Assembly: GCA_947069175.1 (NCBI GenBank)
Contig: CAMTDV010000017.1
Location: forward strand, 47,129,137-47,193,136
Length of the DNA stretch: 64,000 bases
Direction of reading: 5' to 3'
Origin: Scalesia atractyloides
Taxonomy: Eukaryota > Streptophyta > Magnoliopsida > Asterales > Asteraceae
The notes below the pieces were generated by a model that was given only the letters and a program-made list of their open reading frames with translations, did no database searches and was not told the origin of the DNA. A program made the position numbers and the translations under genes. Below are positions 59,552 to 64,000 of this stretch, in pieces. Positions within the stretch are counted from its first letter, which is position 1, and each line of letters opens with the position of its first letter.

Positions 59552-59557
59552 TTTATT
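59552..59557 (-). terminator. Possible RopGEF polyadenylation signal
   Basis: AATAAA on the minus strand lies about 200 bp after the stop codon. Plant signals are loose, so this is tentative. Confidence 0.3.
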
Positions 59558-59754
59558 CACTTATTATAAGAAAAAACGACATGAAGTAGATTATCCCCAA
59601 TTTGGTAAAAACAACAAAAATAGAAGGATAAAACTCGATGTGCTCATATCATCCTTACTACTAAGCATAATAGGAAACCCATAAGGGTAACTAACCAACT
59701 AACTACATATACACTCACTAATCAAAAACTAATCTCTCTTATCACATTACTACT

Positions 59755-62424
59755 TCAAGCAAACTTCCATAGCTTCTCCAGGTCAGCAGGCTTCGGGGTA
59801 TCTAACTTATCATTTGAACAATTATCGTCGTTAACAGGCGTAGGAGGCGCTCTAGCTGGGCTACGGATCAAAATTGGGGATGTGGAGAAAGTTGGGGTAG
59901 AAAATGGTGACGAAGAAGGCGTGTGTTGGATTGAGAATGGACTTGGTGCCATTCGTTTTTGTATCGGTCGCCCTCCTAAACCGCCTCTGTTAAAAGTGGA
60001 TAATGATTCTGAATGTTTTGTAGCATCATCTACAAATATGACGTCATCAATTCTTGCGGTTATGTTAAATGCTAGGCTCTCCAGTACCCTTGAGTAGCTT
60101 TCCAGTATCGATTGCCCGACATCCTAATTAGAGTATCAAATATTATTTTAATGTTAGAAAACATTTATACAAAATTGTCGTAAACTGTAACTTTTCAATG
60201 CAGGAATAAAATACGCATACCTTGTTATATTGAATTTTGTTCATATCCAATGCCGTTTGAGGAAGGCTAGGAAACCGAAGGCGTAAACTATGTAACAGGG
60301 TTTCTGCCCTTTGTGCTAAATACGCGCTCTTGTCACCATCAAGAACTAAACCCTTAACTTTACCGCTCCATGATGAGTGTTTGGTTTTTGAATGATTATT
60401 TGTAGTCTTTTTGGAATCCTTTAATCTCCATGCATAAATGGCTCCCTCAAGCCGATTTGCTATCTCTAGAGTGTGGTGTTCTGATGACAAGTCTAGACAA
60501 TCAAGAAGATGTTCAGCAGAAAACTTTTCGGCGGTAATGTAGCGATAGATAATGTCCCCTAAACACGCTTTCCCATTCTGCGATTTAACTCGGGTAAGTA
60601 ACAAGTTGACAAGTACACAAAAACAACCAAACACTTAATCGATTTGTGCATTCAATCATACCTTGGGTAAGGATTCCAAGTAGGCATTTGGAATCTCCAT
60701 TTCAGCAAGTACATTACTGTTTATAGCTAAGGACGCTTTGAGTATCTGGTTTGTGCAGTCTCTGCATTGCTGTAATTTCTTTCTTGCATCTTCAGATAAC
60801 CCATTGGGCGGGAGTTTAGGATATGGCAACCACCACTTTTCTTCCTGCCTAACTGAAGGCCGTCCGTTACAGAGACGGGGCGAATATGCTTCACAGCTGT
60901 CACCTTCTGCTAGAACGATGCCACGATCAACATACCAGAACTCTGTCTTACAAAACCCATCTAGCATAGTGATCAACATTGAATCAAGCTTCTTTAAAGC
61001 TGGGAGATTTAGAGCCAAATCTGCCCGTGGGCGCGTTGCCATTACTTCATAAGTTGCACCATCGGGAGATTGTTGTATTGAAGGTACAAAATCTACGATG
61101 GAGTCACTAACAGATAGCAGCCAATCCATCTCTCTTTGCCACATTGTCTTCTTTTGAGATGCCAAGGGCTCCAACCTCCATAGCTCCCCGAACACAGAAG
61201 CTTCAATCATCCAATCACACACAGATTCCCAATAAGAAAACACTAAAAAAACAAAGATACATACATAGCCTCCATAATGTTTGTAAAGGCGATTTTACTA
61301 ACCAGAAAGATTTGTTATCGCATTTGAAATCGCTAACGCGGTACAGACACCTTTGCCTCCTCCAGACATGTCTTCTCCAAGCAGAAGCTTAGCAAACTTC
61401 TCCTTCATCATATCAATTTCTGCAATAAAAATTTGAACAGATTGTTACAGTAGATCAAAACAGCAATGGTAAAGCCATGCCACTCTGAGTAGCAAATTTT
61501 GAGTAATTCAGTTCATGAGAAAGGACCATGAGAAAACTTAAAACAATAGAAAATCAATACAAAAGATTTTTTGTATTTTTCTTTTTCTATCTTTTATATG
61601 TTACTAATCTTTGCGTATGTAAAAAGCATATGTAGATCAAAGAGATACGTGTATATACCCTTGTATGAATTGCATACATGTTGCTTCAAGTGCTACATTT
61701 GTCGATCTACATATTTATGTTTTTATTTTTACAATACTAACATTATAATTGAAAGAAAAAAATTAATAAAATGGATCGATTGTCCGTACTTTTCCCAGTT
61801 GGGTAAACATCATAAAAAAACATTATACTTTTATGTTATTTCTCACAAAAGACACTAAACATTTTTCACATAAAAAAACACTATACTTTCTGTTTTTTTT
61901 CTTTCCCACTCTTTAACAATTTTTGCACATACAAAACCTAACCCTTCAATTGAAACTAAAATTTAACTTGAACACCAAACTAATTAACAAAACACTGTCC
62001 TCAAAATGGATGATATCTTAACTAATTCTATTGTATACAAAATAAGAAAGTCTGAACTACATCAATCATATCAAATCCTATCAACATTAATATCATCAGT
62101 GATTGAATTAAGTAAGCACTAACCAGATAACTCAGAATCAGGCCGTTTCTTCATCTTCTTCTTATCCCAATCCATGACGTCATCATTCCCGCCAACCACC
62201 GGAAACGTAAACGGCGGCACCGGAAGGTTCAAATCATTGCCGGAAACAGAATTAGACGCAGCAAACGAAGACGATTTCAACGAACCGGAGAAACAACCAC
62301 TCGAACTCTCAGACTCGCTGACGTTAGCACTCAGACTGAAACTCTCATCCTCAATACATCTTCCACTCGTACTGAAAATGTTGTTGTTGTTGTCTAATTC
62401 CGATGAACATACACTCGTAGACAT
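59755..62424 (-). CDS. RopGEF, plant-specific Rho-of-plants guanine nucleotide exchange factor
   Basis: Five exons: 62424-62124, 61419-61303, 61200-60662, 60577-60221 and 60123-59755. All introns are GT-AG, phases agree and the total is 560 aa plus stop. Introns are 704, 102, 84 and 97 bp. Exon 1 encodes a Ser/Asp-rich variable N-terminus of 100 aa. The PRONE domain starts in exon 2 (EIDMMKEKFAKLLLGEDMSG) and runs through VFGELWRLEPLA, EVMATRPRADLALNLPALKK, FWYVDRGI and EKWWLPYPKLPPNGLS to FNITARIDDV in exon 5. A Ser/Pro-rich C-terminal tail follows, a region that is autoinhibitory and phosphorylated in known RopGEFs. The protein catalyses GDP release from ROP GTPases at the plasma membrane, usually downstream of receptor kinases, to set polar growth. 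Which paralogue it is cannot be told by eye. No defect is seen. Confidence 0.94.
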
Positions 62425-62689
62425 CTGAATGATTTCAATTTGACACGTTCTGTTGTTTAACCTAACCCTAGAAACCCTACGTTGACATTAGGCATGTTAC
62501 GATTTACCTAAAATGTGAAATGCAGGTTGCTGGTAGTAGTAGTGATGGTGGTGGTGTACGGAGACCGTGGTACTGCTGCCGTCGCCGCCGGTGGTGGTGG
62601 TGACAAAAAGCTGAAAGGGGCAGAAGAAGATGAAATAAAGCTGTGAGAGTGAAGGAGTCCAACGCAAACAACAGAAGTTTGCTTTTTCA
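62425..62689 (-). other. RopGEF 5' untranslated region, possible leader intron
   Basis: On the minus strand an acceptor-like ATCATTCAG ends directly at the ATG and a donor-like TTTTAG-GTAAAT lies at about 62507. An 80-bp leader intron is therefore possible. Otherwise the region has GGT/GGC-rich simple sequence at about 62540-62600. Confidence 0.4.
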
Positions 62690-62696
62690 CTATATA
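62690..62696 (-). promoter_or_regulatory. Likely RopGEF TATA box at the Mutator junction
   Basis: TATATAG on the minus strand lies about 270 bp before the ATG. It overlaps the first two bases of the 9-bp duplication (62695-62703) made by the adjoining Mutator-like element. Confidence 0.5.
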
Positions 62697-62703
62697 TGTA
62701 TTT

Positions 62704-63806
62704 GAGTTAAATGCCAAAATGGTTCACGAGGTTTGTTCACTTTTGTTACTTTAGTTCAAAATCCAAAATTTTTAAATCTGGGTCTCTATGGTTTGCATTT
62801 TGTTGTCATTTTTGTTCAAAAATAAAATCAGATTAGATTTCTCAAAAAAATATTGGCTTTTTTTTCTTTTTCTACAAGGGCAAAATGGTCATTTTTATGA
62901 AAAACCTTGTCTCTCTCTCTATATGCATATCATCATCAACACACACATCCTCCATTCTTCCCCAATTGGCTTACTTCAAGGTTTACAAACACTCACTGCT
63001 CTCCCTCCTTCTTCCCCTCGATTCCTCTTCGCAGTAACAAGATAAGGAGAAATCCATTAAAGACAATGCATATTCAAACTCAAACATAGAGATCAACTTT
63101 CAAGGTTTACAAGTACAAGCACAATCAGTCTCATAAAACATTCAATCAGTAACTGCAAGTGTTGATGAGAACAAAATGGTGGTTGTACAAATGCATATAC
63201 CAATAATGACGGGCTTACCGGGGAAGAAGACCGTCGCCGTCGCCGGTGCCGTTGACCCCCGCCGCCACGTTTCACTCTCCATCTTCGTCGTCTCTCTCTC
63301 ATATCTCTCTCTTTCCCTTCTGTGTATTCACTGCCGTACACCACCACCGAAAGGTGGTGGTCGGCCATTCAATTGGGGAAGAAGGGAGGTTGCGAGGTGG
63401 GTCTAAGGTGAAGAGGAATCGAGGGGGCGTGGGCGGTGTCGCATCGGAGAAGAAGAGGGGTGCCGGAGCTCGGCCAGACTTCATCTCCGGTGACTGGAGA
63501 TGCGAGAGGGAGGGAGAGCAGTGAGTGTTTGTGTGTGTGAGAGAGTGAAGAGAGAGAGGAGGGTGTGTGTGTTGATGATGATCTGCATATAGAGAGGGAA
63601 AAGAGAGACAGGGTTTTTTTATGAAAATGACCATTTTGCCCCTGTAGAAAAAGACAAAAAGCCAAGATGAAATCTGATCTGATTTCATTTTTGGACCAAA
63701 ATGGCAACAAAATGCAAACCACGGGGACCCAGATTTAAAAAATTTATATTTTGGACTAAAGTGGCAAAAGTGAGCAAACCTCAAGGACCATTTTGGCATT
63801 TAACTC
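62704..63806. mobile_element. Mutator-like non-autonomous element with long inverted repeats
   Basis: The ends GAGTTAAATGCCA and (inverted) TGGCATTTAACTC start inverted repeats of about 260 bp each (62704-62965 and about 63545-63806). A perfect 9-bp duplication TATGTATTT lies at 62695-62703 and 63807-63815. Nine-base duplications and long terminal repeats indicate the Mutator superfamily. The 580-bp centre holds further short inverted segments (CCCCAATTGG; CCTCGATTCCTCTTCG) and CT/GA-rich DNA. No transposase is present, and the overlapping ORFs on both strands are chance. Confidence 0.85.
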
Positions 63807-63815
63807 TATGTATTT

Positions 63816-64000
63816 TAATCTGTATTATTACAAGATGAATTTTTTGTTTGGGTTCTTTGAGTTTTCTGATAGTTGAGAATGGAGTTTGTAGGTTTGAATT
63901 GTTACAATATACTACCTTCTTTTAATGCTAGTAATAAATAATGTTAAAGGTAAAGTGAATGATCATGTATGATGCACCTACTTCTAATTTCTATTTTCTA
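63816..64000. other. Intergenic, nothing recognised
   Basis: AT-rich DNA upstream of the Mutator-like element. No feature is supported. Confidence 0.5.

Noticed and set aside
63093..63799. Overlapping ORFs on both strands inside the Mutator-like element
   Set aside because: They overlap each other in opposite directions across inverted repeats and simple sequence, with no domain.
1..64000. CRISPR array, phage or bacterial operon
   Set aside because: All coding signals are plant retrotransposons or a spliced plant gene. The tandem repeats lack the repeat-spacer pattern.

Overview
The window is plant nuclear DNA dominated by nested LTR retrotransposons, with one intact-looking host gene at its right end. 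It is a dicot and, I infer, a composite (Asteraceae). That rests on remembered likeness of the Sirevirus 3' ORF and the antisense ORF of the Tat element to proteins common in lettuce, sunflower and tansy genomes. No database search was possible.

Layout. (1) 1-20361 is the 3' part of a Sirevirus-like Ty1/copia element: decayed gag, protease, integrase, RT and RNase H, then a palindrome-rich spacer, a long extra 3' ORF, a polypurine tract and a 401-bp 3' LTR. Its extra ORF is split at 8502-17768 by a young minus-strand gag-only Ty3/gypsy element (LTRs 2629 bp, TSD GAAAA). (2) 20362-23850 is an LTR fragment of another minus-strand gypsy element carrying a Sirevirus solo LTR (22087-22451, TSD ATCTT). 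(3) 23851 to about 57050 is a decayed Tat-lineage Ty3/gypsy element (gag, protease, RT, RNase H, second RNase H, integrase, antisense accessory gene, tandem repeat, putative 3' LTR). Its RNase H is split by a chromovirus (Tekay/Del-like) element at 26589-49935 (TSD TTCGA). That element's integrase is in turn split by a gag-only relative at 34327-45510 (TSD CATGC). (4) 57082-57892 is a PIF/Harbinger-type element and about 58160-58480 a SINE. (5) 59755-62424 (minus) is a complete five-exon RopGEF gene (PRONE domain, 560 aa). A Mutator-like element (62704-63806, 9-bp TSD) abuts its likely TATA box.

The most interesting signals are non-coding. The LTRs of the young minus-strand element carry five tRNA-like modules with A/B boxes, four of them close to T-runs, which suggests Pol III units inside an LTR. 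Eleven copies of a roughly 115-bp hairpin, with a conserved TATA-containing centre and arms that change sequence but keep pairing, occur in the LTRs and internal regions of three gypsy elements. Two further hairpins with compensatory changes and a Sirevirus palindrome array add to this. The two gag-only elements stop at the same point before protease and both carry the large hairpin between gag and the polypurine tract.

How it works together: most coding regions are broken and cannot act on their own. The gag-only elements would need pol supplied in trans. RopGEF is the only gene that looks functional, and its proximal promoter has been rearranged by the Mutator-like insertion.
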